Assembly (NCBI GenBank): GCA_030432695.1
Contig: JAUILN010000008.1
Span: 434,001 to 498,000 of the forward strand
Reading direction: 5' to 3'
DNA from: a bacterium
Lineage (GTDB): Bacteria > Planctomycetota > UBA1135 > UBA2386
DNA: 64,000 bases
In this document: positions 56,036 through 64,000 of the stretch, one piece after another
Layout of the letters: every line of letters begins with the position of its first letter
Numbering within the stretch: the first letter of the stretch is position 1
Notes under the pieces: generated by a model
Databases searched by the model: none
What the model saw: only the letters and a program-made list of their open reading frames with translations
What the model was told of the DNA's origin: nothing
Translations under genes and position numbers: made by a program

Positions 56036-58200
56036 GATCGTCCACCCTGCGGTTCGACCGCGTCCTCGGAGAGGTGGATCCGCGCGTCGACCGCCAGACT
56101 GCGCTCGCCGGGTGCCGCGAGGATGAACGGGTTGATCTCGATCTCCTGGATCCGCGGCGCATCGGCCACCAGTTGCTGCATCCTGAGCAGCATCTCGGCG
56201 GCCAGCTCCACGTCGGCCGGCGGATCGCCGCGCCATGCCCCGAGCAACGGCGCACCCTTCAACGAGCCGAGCATCTCCGCAGGGTCGGCGCCGTCCAGCG
56301 GCGCGATCCGGAAGGCGACGTCACGCATCACCTCGACCTGGGTGCCGCCGAGGCCGACGGCGAACAGCGGGCCGTAGCGCGGGTCGCGGGTCATGCCGAG
56401 CAGCAGCTCGCGATGGCCGGGGGCCCGCTCCTGCAAGAGCAGCGTCAGCCCCTTGAAGCGCTTGCGCAGCCGGCGGCACAGGTCCTCGGCGGCGTCGTAG
56501 ACCTCGTCGCCGTTGCGCAGGCCGGTGACCACCGCGCGCAGTTCGGTCTTGTGCACCAGCTTCGGAGCCTCGGCCTTCAGCACCACCGGGTAGCCGAGCG
56601 CGTGCGCCGCAGCCACTGCCTCCCCCGGATCGGAGACTCGCCGGGTCCGCGCCAGCGGGATGCCGTAGGCGCACAGCACCGTCTCCACGGATGGGCCGTC
56701 GAGCCAGCCGGCCGGCGCGGCGTCGAGGACCCTCTGCGCGTCGTTGCGACGCACCCGCAGCTTCGGCAACGGCACCGCCTCGCGGGCCAGCATCCGCGAA
56801 CGGGCCACCAACGACCGCATGGTCCGCGCCGCGTCCTCGGGGTAGCGGAACACCGGCACGCCGTTGTCGCGCAGCAGCTCGAGCGCCTCGCGGCCGCGCT
56901 GCCGCCCCATCAGACAGACCAGGAGCGGCTTGCCGGCCGCGGCCGGGTCGTCGGCCGCTTCGCGGACCGCGGCTTCGACGATCGCCTCCGCGACCTGCAC
57001 CGCATCGATCATGATGGGCGATACGAACAGCACCAGCAGCGCATCGACGTTCGGATCGCGGATCACCGCGCGCAACGCCTTGCGATAGCGGTCGGCGTCG
57101 GCCGAAGCGATCAGGTCGACCGGGTTGTGCAGCGACGCCTCGGGCGGCAGCGCGCGCTGCAGGCGGGTGCGGGTCTTCGGCGCGAGCTTGACGATCTCCA
57201 GGCCGTAGGCGTCGAGCGCGTCGGTCGCGAGGATCCCGGGACCACCGGCGTTGGTGACCACCGCGATCCGTCCACCGCGCGGCACCGGTTGGTGCAACAG
57301 CGCCGCGGCCAACGCGAACATCTGCCGGAACGACGTGACCCGGAGCACGCCGCACTGGCGGAACAACGTGTCTGCCGCGACGTCGGCGCCGGCCACGCTG
57401 CCGGTGTGGCTCCCCGCCGCGGCGGCGCCCGCCGCGCTACGCCCCGACTTCACCGCCAGGATCGGCTTGTGGCGCGACACCCGCCGCGCGACCTCGACGA
57501 ACTTGGCCGGATTGCCGAGGCTCTCGACGTAGAGCAGGATCACCCGCACCGAATCGACGTGTTCCCAGTATTCGAGCAGGTCGGCGGCGGTCACGTCGGC
57601 GCGATTGCCCACCGAGGCGAACATCGACACGCCGAGTCCGGCCGTGGTCGCATCGGCCAGGATCGCCTCGCCCAACGCACCCGACTGCGAGACCATCGCG
57701 ACCGCACCCGGCGGCGTGCGGGTCGCCGCGAACGAGGCGTCGAGGCGCACCCCCTCCTCGGTGTTGATGACCCCCATGCAGTTGGGGCCGACGATCCGCA
57801 TGCCGTACTGCCTGGCGATCGCCAGCAGTTCGTCCTCGCGGTCGGCACCTTCGCCGCCGATCTCCTTGAAGCCGGCGGTGATCACCACCAGGCCCCCCAC
57901 GCCCTTCTCGCCGCACTCGCGGGCCACCGCCACCACCTCGGTGGCCGGCACGCAGAGCACCGCGAGGTCGACCGGCCCCGGGATGTCGAGGACCGACGCG
58001 TAGGTCGGCATCGACAGCACCACGGCGGTGCGGGCATTGACCGGATAGACCGGCCCCTCGAAGCCCGATTCGATCAGGTTGGCCACGACCTGCCGGCCGA
58101 TCGCGCCTGGGCGGCGGGAGGCGCCGACCACGGCCACGGCTCGGGGTCGGAAGATGGCGTCGAGAGAGGCCTTCGAACGGCGTCGGGGTCGCGGGCTCAC
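56032..58200 (-). CDS. ADP-forming acyl-CoA synthetase (CoA-binding, succinyl-CoA-ligase-like and ATP-grasp domains)
   Basis: The 722-residue protein has the order of NDP-forming acetate-CoA ligase: CoA-binding domain ('FRPRAVAVVGASRRPGAIGR', about residues 15-140), ligase-CoA domains with 'RIVGPNCMGVINTEEG' and the phospho-histidine loop 'GSHTGSVAGAD' (His about 265), 'VVTNAGGPGILATDALD', and a C-terminal ATP-grasp ('LCAYGIPLARTRRVSDPGEA', 'YPVVLKAEAPKLVHKTELRA', 'QEIEINPFIL'). It would convert an acyl-CoA plus ADP and phosphate to acid plus ATP, or the reverse. No acetyltransferase (GNAT/Pat-like) domain is attached. It heads the glycan gene cluster and is divergent from the UbiA gene; substrate unknown. 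Confidence 0.9.
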   Translation of the reverse strand: MSPRPRRRSKASLDAIFRPRAVAVVGASRRPGAIGRQVVANLIESGFEGPVYPVNARTAVVLSMPTYASVLDIPGPVDLAVLCVPATEVVAVARECGEKGVGGLVVITAGFKEIGGEGADREDELLAIARQYGMRIVGPNCMGVINTEEGVRLDASFAATRTPPGAVAMVSQSGALGEAILADATTAGLGVSMFASVGNRADVTAADLLEYWEHVDSVRVILLYVESLGNPAKFVEVARRVSRHKPILAVKSGRSAAGAAAAGSHTGSVAGADVAADTLFRQCGVLRVTSFRQMFALAAALLHQPVPRGGRIAVVTNAGGPGILATDALDAYGLEIVKLAPKTRTRLQRALPPEASLHNPVDLIASADADRYRKALRAVIRDPNVDALLVLFVSPIMIDAVQVAEAIVEAAVREAADDPAAAGKPLLVCLMGRQRGREALELLRDNGVPVFRYPEDAARTMRSLVARSRMLAREAVPLPKLRVRRNDAQRVLDAAPAGWLDGPSVETVLCAYGIPLARTRRVSDPGEAVAAAHALGYPVVLKAEAPKLVHKTELRAVVTGLRNGDEVYDAAEDLCRRLRKRFKGLTLLLQERAPGHRELLLGMTRDPRYGPLFAVGLGGTQVEVMRDVAFRIAPLDGADPAEMLGSLKGAPLLGAWRGDPPADVELAAEMLLRMQQLVADAPRIQEIEINPFILAAPGERSLAVDARIHLSEDAVEPQGGRS

Positions 58201-58294
58201 GGAACGTGCAGCCTATCGACGCCGGGGACCCCAGACCAGCACGGACGACGCGACGTTGATTCGAGGCAGACCGCCCCGAGAATGCCCCGACCCG

Positions 58295-59206
58295 ATGGCG
58301 TTCCCCGCCCCGATCGAAGCCCTGCGCCCGCATCAGTGGGTCAAGAACCTGCTGGTGTTCGCACCGCTCCTGTTCGCGCGCCGGCTCACCGACCAGACCG
58401 CGATCCTCCACGCCGTCCTGGCGTTCGTCGGCTTCTGCGCCGCCGCGAGCGCGATCTACCTGTTCAACGACCTGCTCGACCGCGAGGCAGACGCGCGGCA
58501 TCCGAAGAAGCGCCGACGTCCGATCGCCTCGGGCCGGCTGCGGCCCGGCACGGCGCGGATCGAGGCGGTCCTGCTGGTCCTCACCACGCTCGGCATCGGT
58601 CTGACGATCCCGCCCGACCACGCCGGCGTGCCGTTCCTGACCTGGCCGCTGGCCTACCTGATCCTCAACGTCGCCTACACGCTGCGCCTCAAGCGCGTGG
58701 CCATCGTCGATGCGATCTGCATCGCGCTGGGCTTCCAGCTCCGGGTCCACACCGGCAGCGCAGCGATCGGGGTGCCGTCCTCGGGCTGGCTCCTGCTCTG
58801 CACGTTCTTCTTCGCGACCTTCGTGGCGCTGTGCAAGCGCCGCGCGGAGCTGGCCGGGCTGGAGGTCGAGGGCACCGACAAGACCGCCACGCGGCGCAGC
58901 CTCCGCGACTACGACGTGGCGTTCCTCGACCAGATCGTCGCGCCGGTCGCCGCGATGTCGGTGCTGGCGTACGCGCTCTACACCCTCGACGCGGCGACCA
59001 TCCACAAGCACGGACCGCACCTGGGCCTGACCGTGCCGGTGGTCACCTTCGGCGTGTTCCGCTACCTGTGGCTGGTGCTGCAGCGCGATGGCGCGGAGGA
59101 CCCGGCAAGGCTCCTGTTCCGCGACCGCCAACTGCTGATCGCCGGGGTGGTGTGGGTGGCGCTGGTCACCGCGCTGATCCTGGGCACCGCGCCGCGCGCC
59201 GGCTGA
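58295..59206 (+). CDS. UbiA-family transferase, decaprenyl-phosphate phosphoribosyltransferase-like
   Basis: The 303-residue membrane protein has about nine helices. Its N-terminus 'LRPHQWVKNLLVFAPLLFAR' and first aspartate motif 'YLFNDLLDREADARHPKK' (Asn58, D-x-x-x-D) are characteristic of the DPPR-synthase branch of UbiA (Rv3806c-like), which transfers 5-phosphoribose from PRPP to decaprenyl phosphate. The second motif 'SLRDYDVAFLDQIV' is the family's 'YD-x-x-x-LD'. It may make a polyprenyl-phospho-sugar used by the neighbouring GT39 enzyme. The start at 58295 gives MAFPAPIEALRPHQ; the frame opens 72 codons upstream across the divergent promoter. Its stop codon lies in the left arm of the inverted repeat at 59205. 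Confidence 0.88.
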   Translation: MAFPAPIEALRPHQWVKNLLVFAPLLFARRLTDQTAILHAVLAFVGFCAAASAIYLFNDLLDREADARHPKKRRRPIASGRLRPGTARIEAVLLVLTTLGIGLTIPPDHAGVPFLTWPLAYLILNVAYTLRLKRVAIVDAICIALGFQLRVHTGSAAIGVPSSGWLLLCTFFFATFVALCKRRAELAGLEVEGTDKTATRRSLRDYDVAFLDQIVAPVAAMSVLAYALYTLDAATIHKHGPHLGLTVPVVTFGVFRYLWLVLQRDGAEDPARLLFRDRQLLIAGVVWVALVTALILGTAPRAG

Positions 59207-59261
59207 TCTACCACTTCCGAGAATCGGCGCGCCCAGCGCTGATTCTCGGAAGTGGTAGATC
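59205..59261. repeat. Perfect inverted repeat, 21-bp arms, 15-base spacer
   Basis: The left arm (59205-59225) begins gatctaccac and ends gagaatc. The right arm (59241-59261) is its exact reverse complement. The spacer is ggcgcgcccagcgct. The left arm begins inside the UbiA stop codon. It could terminate UbiA transcription, but it also forms the head of a composite repeat unit (next entry). Confidence 0.85.
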
Positions 59262-59346
59262 CAAACAACATCGGCAGCGCGGCCGACTGCCTCGGGGCAT
59301 GGCGAGCGCAGCGAGTCATGCCCATCCAGTGGAGGCAGGAGGCCGC
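59258..59346. repeat. 89-bp repeat, copy 1
   Basis: Begins gatccaaacaacatcg and ends aggaggccgc. It is identical to copy 2 except at two positions (g/t and g/a), 87 of 89 matching. An internal near-palindrome joins ggcatg and catgcc around gcgagcgcagcgag. It directly follows the 21-bp inverted repeat. No gene, transposase or start codon context is evident. Confidence 0.85.
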
Positions 59347-59348
59347 AC

Positions 59349-59371
59349 GATCGACTCCGCAGGAGTCGATC
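59349..59371. repeat. Perfect inverted repeat, 10-bp arms (gatcgactcc / ggagtcgatc)
   Basis: The arms at 59349-59358 and 59362-59371 are separated by gca. The repeat sits at the head of copy 2 exactly as the 21-bp inverted repeat sits at the head of copy 1, but with unrelated sequence, so the palindrome is variable while the tail is conserved. Confidence 0.8.
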
Positions 59372-59456
59372 CAAACAACATCGTCAGCGCGGCCGACTGC
59401 CTCGGGGCATGGCGAGCGCAGCGAGTCATGCCCATCCAATGGAGGCAGGAGGCCGC
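59368..59456. repeat. 89-bp repeat, copy 2
   Basis: Second copy, offset 110 bases from copy 1, ending 10 bases before the stop of the convergent DUF1801 gene. The 2% divergence suggests a recent or homogenised duplication. Confidence 0.85.
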
Positions 59457-59465
59457 GCTGAGCCA

Positions 59466-59897
59466 TCAGAACAGCTCCTCGCCGGGCAGCGCCGCGGCCT
59501 GCCGCACCCAGTCGACGAACCGGGCCTCGTCGAACGCGCCGTCCTCGCCGACGTGCAGGTAGCGCGCGTCGGGTTGCTTCGAGGCCACCGGCGGCACCGG
59601 TGTGAGGTCGGCCCCCTTGAGAAACGCGACCTTCACGTAGCGGGTCAGGCAGTGGAAGCCGAGGAACCAACCCCTGCCCTCGACCCCGTAGAACGGCGTG
59701 TTCCAACGCACCGCCTTGCGCACGCCCGGCACGGTCGCGGCGATCAACGCATCGAGCCGTTCGCCGACCGCGCGCTTCCAACCGGGCATCGCGTCGAGGT
59801 AGGCGCGGACCGGCGCCTCGCCGTCGCCCTTGGGGATCTGCGGGTTGCCGCCGGAGAGCAGGCGCGGCGCATCGGCTGCGGGCTTCCGTCTTGCCAT
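59466..59897 (-). CDS. DUF1801 family protein
   Basis: The 143-residue protein starts MARRKPAADAPRLLSGG and matches the DUF1801/YdhG-like fold: 'PGWKRAVGERLDALIAATVP', 'VRKAVRWNTPFYGVEGRGWF' (the family's 'vrWGnPfY...g' core) and 'VKVAFLKGADLTPVPP'. Function in the family is poorly known (iron-chaperone or frataxin-like folds have been suggested for relatives). The ATG gives the family's usual length; the frame extends far upstream only as a shadow of the Kelch gene. The repeats at 59258-59456 lie just past its stop. Confidence 0.85.
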   Translation of the reverse strand: MARRKPAADAPRLLSGGNPQIPKGDGEAPVRAYLDAMPGWKRAVGERLDALIAATVPGVRKAVRWNTPFYGVEGRGWFLGFHCLTRYVKVAFLKGADLTPVPPVASKQPDARYLHVGEDGAFDEARFVDWVRQAAALPGEELF

Positions 59898-60128
59898 CGG
59901 GTCGGGATCGTAACGGCTCTCGCGGGCAGGTTGCATCGCGTCGCCAACGGCTCGCGGCTCCTCGTTCCGTATCGGCCCCGAACCGTCACCTGGATGCTCC
60001 ACCCGGTTGCGGCGAGCGCACGCCCACCGAGCCGTATCCGGGATCCTTGCGGTCACGACCGACCGTCGACGCCCGCGGGGCACGCCCGTTGCCTTCGCGG
60101 CGCGGTCCGCAGAACCCAGGAGCCCGTG

Positions 60129-62309
60129 ATGACCGACCGGATCGCCGCCTCTCACGCTCGTCCCGCCCGCCTCTCCGCGCCGGGACTCGCGCTCACCCTC
60201 CTCGCCACAGCACCACTCGCCCAGAGCACCCCGCAATGGCTCAGCCACGAGCCGTCGCCCCGCGCCGACGCCGCGATGGCCTTCGACGCGGCACGCGGGC
60301 GCACCGTCCTGTTCGCCGGCCTGGAGCGCACGGGCGATGCGCTCGCCGACACCTGGGAATGGGACGGCCACGGCTGGCAGCCGATGCGCACCGGGTCGAG
60401 TCCGTCGGCACGTCGGGGGGCCGCGATGGCCTACGACTCGACCCGCGACTGCATGGTGCTGTTCGGCGGGCTCGGCACCGGCCGGCTCGACGACACCTGG
60501 GAGCTGAAGGACGGCAACTGGTACCAGCGCACGCCGGCCCATCGCCCCGCGCCGCGGTACGACGCGCGCCTGGCCTACGATCCGATCCGCCAGGTCACGG
60601 TCCTGTTCGGCGGCAACGACGGCGCCTCCCTCGCGGACGAGACCTGGGAGTGGGACGGCCAGGACTGGACGCGTCGGACCCCGGCCACGTCGCCCTCGAC
60701 GACCGCGTCCGCCTGCGCGATGACCTGGGACGCCGGCCGGCGCCGTATCGCGCTCTACGACGCGCGGCTGCGCCAGCTCTGGGAGTGGGACGGCACCACC
60801 TGGACGTCGCGCTCGCTCGGCGCGGGTCCCTTCTCGGCGCGCGAGTTCACGATGGTCCACGACGCGCGCCGCAGCCGGCTGGTGGTCTTCGGCGGCTACG
60901 GCTACCACCTGCCGAGCGACGAGCTGTGGGAATGGGACGGCGCGAACTGGTCGCAGGCGCAGCCCGGCGACCGCCCTGGAGGCCGCTCCCGACACACCGC
61001 CGCCTACGACGCTTTGCGTGGCGAGATGGTGATCTTCGGCGGCGGGCTCTCGACCCCCGACCTGGCGGAGACCTGGACCTGGGACGGCACGCGTTGGTCG
61101 ACGCCCCGGCCGCCGCAGCGCAGCGACTCGACTTTGGCGGAAAACCTGCCACGCTTCCGCCTGGTGCTGTTCGGCGGAATCTCCGACGCGGTCGCCGGCC
61201 TCGATCGCCCCCTGCTCGACGACACCTGGCTGTGGGACGGCTACCGATGGACCCGGCCGATGAACTCCCAGGGACCATCGGCGCGTCGATCGGCGGCACT
61301 CGCGCAGCTGCGCGCCAACGGCCCGTTGGTGCTGTTCGGCGGGCAGGACGACCAGACCCCGCTGCTGGACGACACCTGGACGTGGAGTGGTTCGATCTGG
61401 CAGCAGCGGACTCCCGCGACCCGACCCGCAGGTCGCGCCGCACACGCCATGGCCGGGGACCTGGCCCGCGGCGTGGTCGTGATGTTCGGAGGCGTCGTCC
61501 GCGGACGGGGCAACGTCGACGAGACCTGGGAGTACGACGGCACCAACTGGGTGCAGCGCAACCCGGCTCTCGCGCCGCCGCCACGCTCCGGCCACGGGAT
61601 GACCTACGACCCTGTCCGCCGACGGACGATCCTGTATGGCGGAGACGGCCTGAACGACACGTGGGAGTGGGACGGGACGAGTTGGACCCAGCGGGCAACG
61701 TCGAATCGGCCACCGGCGGGACGCGGCCGGAAGTCGCTCGCCTTCGATCCGAACCGCGGGATCGTGGTCCTCGCCGAAGCGGGCTCCGCACTCACCTGGG
61801 GCTTCGACGGCACCGACTGGACGCCCCTGCAGCCACGGGTCGACGCCGAAGCGGCGGAGCTCGCCTTCGACCGGGCGAGCGACCGGCTGGTCGCCCTGTC
61901 TTCGCGCACCGCCGTGCTCGGCGCCCCATCCGCGGTGCAGACCTACTCGAACGGTTGCCCCGGCAGCCGCGGCGTGCCACTGCTCAGCGCCGGCGACCCG
62001 TGGCTCGGCAACTCCCGGTTCCGGCTGGACGTGCTCGGCGCCCGGGGCTCCAGCCTCGGAGTGCTGGCGTTGGGGGCCGGCGCCGCGAACCTCCCGATCG
62101 GCGGCACCTGCGTCCTGCTGGTCCGGCAACCGCTCACGATTCCCTTCAGCACCTCACCGCTCGGTTTCGGCACCGTGCCGCTGGCCGTACCCGAGGCACC
62201 GCTCCTGCGCGGAATCGACCTCTTCACCCAGGCGGTGGTCGCCGACCCGAGGAACCCGAGTCTCGGCCTGGCGGTCAGCCAGGGACTGAAGCTGACGCTG
62301 GGTGACTGA
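60129..62309 (+). CDS. Secreted Kelch-repeat protein
   Basis: The 726-residue protein has a signal peptide (about residues 1-32, ending 'TAPLAQS') and about eleven Kelch-like repeats, each with 'xMVxFGG', 'DTWEWDG' and a tryptophan, e.g. 'DTWEWDGHGWQ', 'ETWEWDGQDWTRR', 'ELWEWDGANWSQ', 'DTWTWSGSIWQQR', 'ETWEYDGTNWVQR'. Eleven blades would make two propellers. The end (from about 600, 'NGCPGSRGVPLLSAGDPWLG' to 'SQGLKLTLGD') is the C-terminal module shared with other exported proteins. The start is supported by AGGAG (60118-60122) six bases before the ATG. It probably mediates binding outside the cell; no ligand is evident. Confidence 0.82.
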   Translation: MTDRIAASHARPARLSAPGLALTLLATAPLAQSTPQWLSHEPSPRADAAMAFDAARGRTVLFAGLERTGDALADTWEWDGHGWQPMRTGSSPSARRGAAMAYDSTRDCMVLFGGLGTGRLDDTWELKDGNWYQRTPAHRPAPRYDARLAYDPIRQVTVLFGGNDGASLADETWEWDGQDWTRRTPATSPSTTASACAMTWDAGRRRIALYDARLRQLWEWDGTTWTSRSLGAGPFSAREFTMVHDARRSRLVVFGGYGYHLPSDELWEWDGANWSQAQPGDRPGGRSRHTAAYDALRGEMVIFGGGLSTPDLAETWTWDGTRWSTPRPPQRSDSTLAENLPRFRLVLFGGISDAVAGLDRPLLDDTWLWDGYRWTRPMNSQGPSARRSAALAQLRANGPLVLFGGQDDQTPLLDDTWTWSGSIWQQRTPATRPAGRAAHAMAGDLARGVVVMFGGVVRGRGNVDETWEYDGTNWVQRNPALAPPPRSGHGMTYDPVRRRTILYGGDGLNDTWEWDGTSWTQRATSNRPPAGRGRKSLAFDPNRGIVVLAEAGSALTWGFDGTDWTPLQPRVDAEAAELAFDRASDRLVALSSRTAVLGAPSAVQTYSNGCPGSRGVPLLSAGDPWLGNSRFRLDVLGARGSSLGVLALGAGAANLPIGGTCVLLVRQPLTIPFSTSPLGFGTVPLAVPEAPLLRGIDLFTQAVVADPRNPSLGLAVSQGLKLTLGD

Positions 62310-62358
62310 TCGCCGGGGAGCAGCTAGGACTCCGGACAACCGAGGCGGACACCGATCA

Positions 62359-62583
62359 TCACTCGGATCCGAGTGTCGTCAGGTCCAGGACGAACAGCGT
62401 CGCCATCGCGACACCGAACCCGAGCAGGATCCAGCGCCTGCTCCGCTCCGACCGGACATGCACGGAGTCGACCAACCAGCGGATGTCGAGCACAGCGCCC
62501 GCGAGCATGAGCACGGCGAGGGCACCCCAGGCCCAGGCCACGCCATCGACGCCGAGATACGCGCCGCCGATCACCTGGGGCAA
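62359..62583 (-). CDS. Small two-helix membrane protein after pstB
   Basis: No family recognised. The 74-residue product has two hydrophobic segments ('AWAWGALAVLMLAGAVLDI' and 'WILLGFGVAMATLFVLDL') joined by a basic loop 'HVRSERSRR'. The frame starts at a TTG four bases past the pstB stop, with GTGAGG just before it; a GTG at 62574 is an alternative. Position suggests co-transcription with the phosphate transporter, but a role in phosphate uptake is not shown. It is convergent with the Kelch gene (49 bases). Confidence 0.55.
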   Translation of the reverse strand: MPQVIGGAYLGVDGVAWAWGALAVLMLAGAVLDIRWLVDSVHVRSERSRRWILLGFGVAMATLFVLDLTTLGSE

Positions 62584-62587
62584 TGCC

Positions 62588-63454
<867 letters not shown>

Positions 63455-63466
<12 letters not shown>

Positions 63467-63488
63467 GACGGGGGCCGGGTCACGACGG
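63455..63488. repeat. Tandem 17-bp duplication at the pstA/pstB junction
   Basis: Two perfect head-to-tail copies of ccgtcgtgacccggccc (minus strand). The first contains the pstA stop overlapping a GTG (GTGA); the second contains the pstB GTG. A 17-base slip may have turned a 4-base overlap into a 13-base gap. Confidence 0.8.
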
Positions 63489-64000
63489 GCGCCTCTCGAA
63501 CCGATGGCGGATGAACACCGCGACGGCGTTGAACGACAACAGCAGCGCCAGCAGCAGCAGGATGCCCGATGCGGCGACGTCGTGGAACTCGGGATTGGAA
63601 CGACGGGCCAGGCTGAAGATCTGCAGAGGCAGAACCGTGAAGTCGTCGACGAGGCTCTCCGGCGTCCACGACAGATAGACCACCCCGGCCACCACCAGCA
63701 TCGGCGCCGCCTCGCCCATCGCCCGGCTCATCGCCAGGATCGAACCGGTCATGATCCCCGGCAGGGCCGACGGCAGAGTGACCTGGGCGACCATCTGCCA
63801 GCGCGTCGCGCCCAGGGCCAACGCCGTCTCCCGCAGGCCGTCGGGCACCGCCCGGAGCGCCTCCTGCGAGGCCACGATGACGATCGGCAGGACGACCAGC
63901 ATCAGCGTGAGGCCACCCGCGAGCACACTGCGGCCGAACGGCAGCTGCAGCTCGAACGGCGTGCCCTCGAACCACAGGAACGCCGGGTCGGACGGCGTGC
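63480..64000 (-). CDS. pstA: Phosphate ABC transporter permease PstA, C-terminal part
   Basis: The gene enters from the right edge; 173 codons of the C-terminal half are visible. The EAA-loop region 'VIVASQEALRAVPDGLRETA', 'LALGATRWQMVAQVTLPSAL' and 'PGIMTGSILAMSRAMGEAAP' is typical of PstA, followed by 'DDFTVLPLQIFSLARRSNPE' and a last membrane helix 'ASGILLLLALLLSFNAVAVF'. It forms the membrane pore for phosphate with PstC. pstB follows on the same strand. The region just inside the window ('LWFEGTPFELQLPFGRSV') is periplasmic loop. Confidence 0.93.
   Translation of the reverse strand, partial: TPSDPAFLWFEGTPFELQLPFGRSVLAGGLTLMLVVLPIVIVASQEALRAVPDGLRETALALGATRWQMVAQVTLPSALPGIMTGSILAMSRAMGEAAPMLVVAGVVYLSWTPESLVDDFTVLPLQIFSLARRSNPEFHDVAASGILLLLALLLSFNAVAVFIRHRFERRPS

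Noticed and set aside
59205..59456. Insertion sequence or transposon ends
   Set aside because: The inverted repeats differ from each other and flank no transposase; there is no target-site duplication. A composite repeat is a better description.
55945..59562. A 1205-residue plus-strand frame crossing the acyl-CoA synthetase and UbiA genes
   Set aside because: It is antisense to the synthetase and out of frame in UbiA; no domain is recognisable.

Overview
The window is GC-rich (about 70%) bacterial chromosome, most likely from a planctomycete. The evidence is a paired PSCyt1/DUF1549/DUF1553 protein and DUF1501 protein, very large secreted beta-propeller/cytochrome c proteins, many secreted proteins ending in one shared beta-rich C-terminal module, weak or absent Shine-Dalgarno sequences, and an ECF sigma factor carrying a membrane-spanning extension. 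No tRNA, rRNA, CRISPR array, transposase or integrase was recognised.

Layout. 1-1111: end of a polysaccharide-export ABC transporter operon (ATPase partial). 1413-3412: lipoprotein, phosphoglycolate-phosphatase-like HAD enzyme, methyltransferase. 3434-12423: three tandem paralogous propeller/diheme cytochrome c proteins. 12648-23029: secreted proteins (BNR-like, beta-repeat, double ExbD-like, a four-part TPR/gluzincin/LamG-like/thioredoxin-fold protein, a carboxypeptidase-regulatory-repeat protein) plus a VOC protein. 23096-28309: PSD1/DUF1501 operon. 28634-32300: orphan histidine kinase, two PhoU paralogues and a Na/phosphate cotransporter. 32483-39668: membrane-anchored protein, a DUF2779 protein convergent with a NYN nuclease, arginine decarboxylase, glyA. 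39758-45775: two DUF4143 AAA ATPases, each directly preceded by an AT-richer palindrome, with two secreted proteins between. About 45780-50820: lower-GC island (near 57%) with the membrane-spanning ECF sigma factor fusion and a secreted partner. 50833-59206: envelope-glycan cluster (MBOAT, queF, GT9, GT39, GT2, ADP-forming acyl-CoA synthetase, divergent UbiA-type transferase). 59205-59456: two copies of a palindrome-plus-89-bp repeat. 59466-62309: DUF1801 and a Kelch-repeat secreted protein. 62359-64000: pstA (partial), pstB and a small membrane protein.

How parts work together. Phosphate uptake appears twice: a Na/Pi cotransporter with two PhoU regulators, and the PstAB ABC transporter. GT2, GT39, GT9, UbiA and MBOAT fit synthesis and O-acylation of a polyprenyl-phosphate-linked surface glycan; 4-nt start/stop overlaps (ATGA or GTGA) tie several of them together. 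The most unusual items are the sigma factor whose own polypeptide appears to cross the membrane and end in a PDZ domain, and the repeated association of palindromes with DUF4143 ATPases, including an ATPase-less duplicated version. All functions are from reading translations, without database searches.
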